From Gammaproteobacteria bacterium (lineage in GTDB: Bacteria; Pseudomonadota; Gammaproteobacteria; Halothiobacillales; Halothiobacillaceae): a stretch of DNA of 6,285 bases. The notes beneath the pieces are model-generated. The model made no database searches. It was not told the origin of the DNA and saw nothing but the letters and a program-made list of their open reading frames with translations. The stretch spans positions 1 to 6,285 of the forward strand of contig JARJMX020000132.1 of the NCBI GenBank assembly GCA_029335925.2. The letters are read 5' to 3'. Every line of letters begins with the position of its first letter. Within the stretch, counting starts at the first letter, position 1. The translations under genes were made by a program, and so were the position numbers. Positions 6,122 to 6,285 of the stretch are shown piece by piece.

Positions 6122-6285
6122 AGCTGCGGGCTGCTGTTTTCCCCACCCCTCGCGCAGGTGGCGACAGTGCGCCTGGCGGTGATGCGTGAGACCCACGGCG
6201 GTGTTCGAATCGACGAGAAGGATCTGGAAGTGCGCGGACCGGGTGAGTATATTGGACCCCAGCAGACGGGCGTGGCGCGCCTCAG
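6122..6285 (+). pseudogene. recG: Continuation of recG beyond the in-frame TAG (C-terminal part, runs off the window)
   Basis: Read in the recG frame past the TAG, this stretch has no further stop. It gives SCGLLFSPPLAQ, then VRLAVMRETHGG, EKDLEVRGPGE and QQTG. These match E. coli RecG SHCVLLYKTPL, IRLQVLRDSNDG, QKDLEIRGPGE and RQTG at the right distances. It includes the start of the TRG (translocation) motif around RGPGE...QTG, needed to couple ATP hydrolysis to movement along DNA. The frame and spacing are kept on both sides of the TAG, so the stop looks like a single-base change of a sense codon (CAG, AAG or GAG to TAG) rather than an indel. The gene continues to the right of the window, so the rest of the C-terminus cannot be judged. 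Confidence 0.9.

Overview
The window is about 6.3 kb of GC-rich DNA (roughly two thirds G+C by eye). It looks like chromosomal DNA of a gammaproteobacterium. It holds a ProQ/FinO-domain RNA chaperone, a 5-aminolevulinate dehydratase of the Pseudomonas (non-cysteine metal site) type, an E. coli-like RecG and the remains of an E. coli-like RlhA (YdcP). The species cannot be named from this sequence. I see no insertion sequence, phage gene, CRISPR array, tRNA or rRNA.

Layout, left to right. (1) 2-1545, plus strand: the 3' part of a proQ-like gene, overlapping by ATGA with a YeeZ-like atypical SDR (NAD-dependent epimerase) gene. (2) 1546-1711: a short gap between convergent units, with a GC-rich hairpin. 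(3) 2656-1712, minus strand: two closely spaced genes for small proteins I do not recognise, transcribed divergently from hemB. (4) 2714-3724, plus strand: complete hemB, for the second step of tetrapyrrole synthesis. (5) 3893-4321, plus strand: a broken rlhA gene. It keeps its ribosome binding site, the first ~38 codons and a C-terminal stretch, but has lost the whole middle (about 480-500 codons by comparison with E. coli RlhA from memory) and carries two small frameshifts. (6) 4361-6285, plus strand: recG, running off the right edge. It has an in-frame TAG at 6119-6121, just after helicase motif VI, and clear RecG homology continues in the same frame beyond it.

The genes are mostly unrelated housekeeping functions: RNA chaperone, haem synthesis, 23S rRNA modification and DNA repair. 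They do not form a pathway. The most notable features are the two damaged genes side by side (rlhA remnant and nonsense-interrupted recG), a possible leaderless promoter for recG just after the rlhA remnant, and the unassigned minus-strand pair next to hemB. I found no convincing new multi-gene system.
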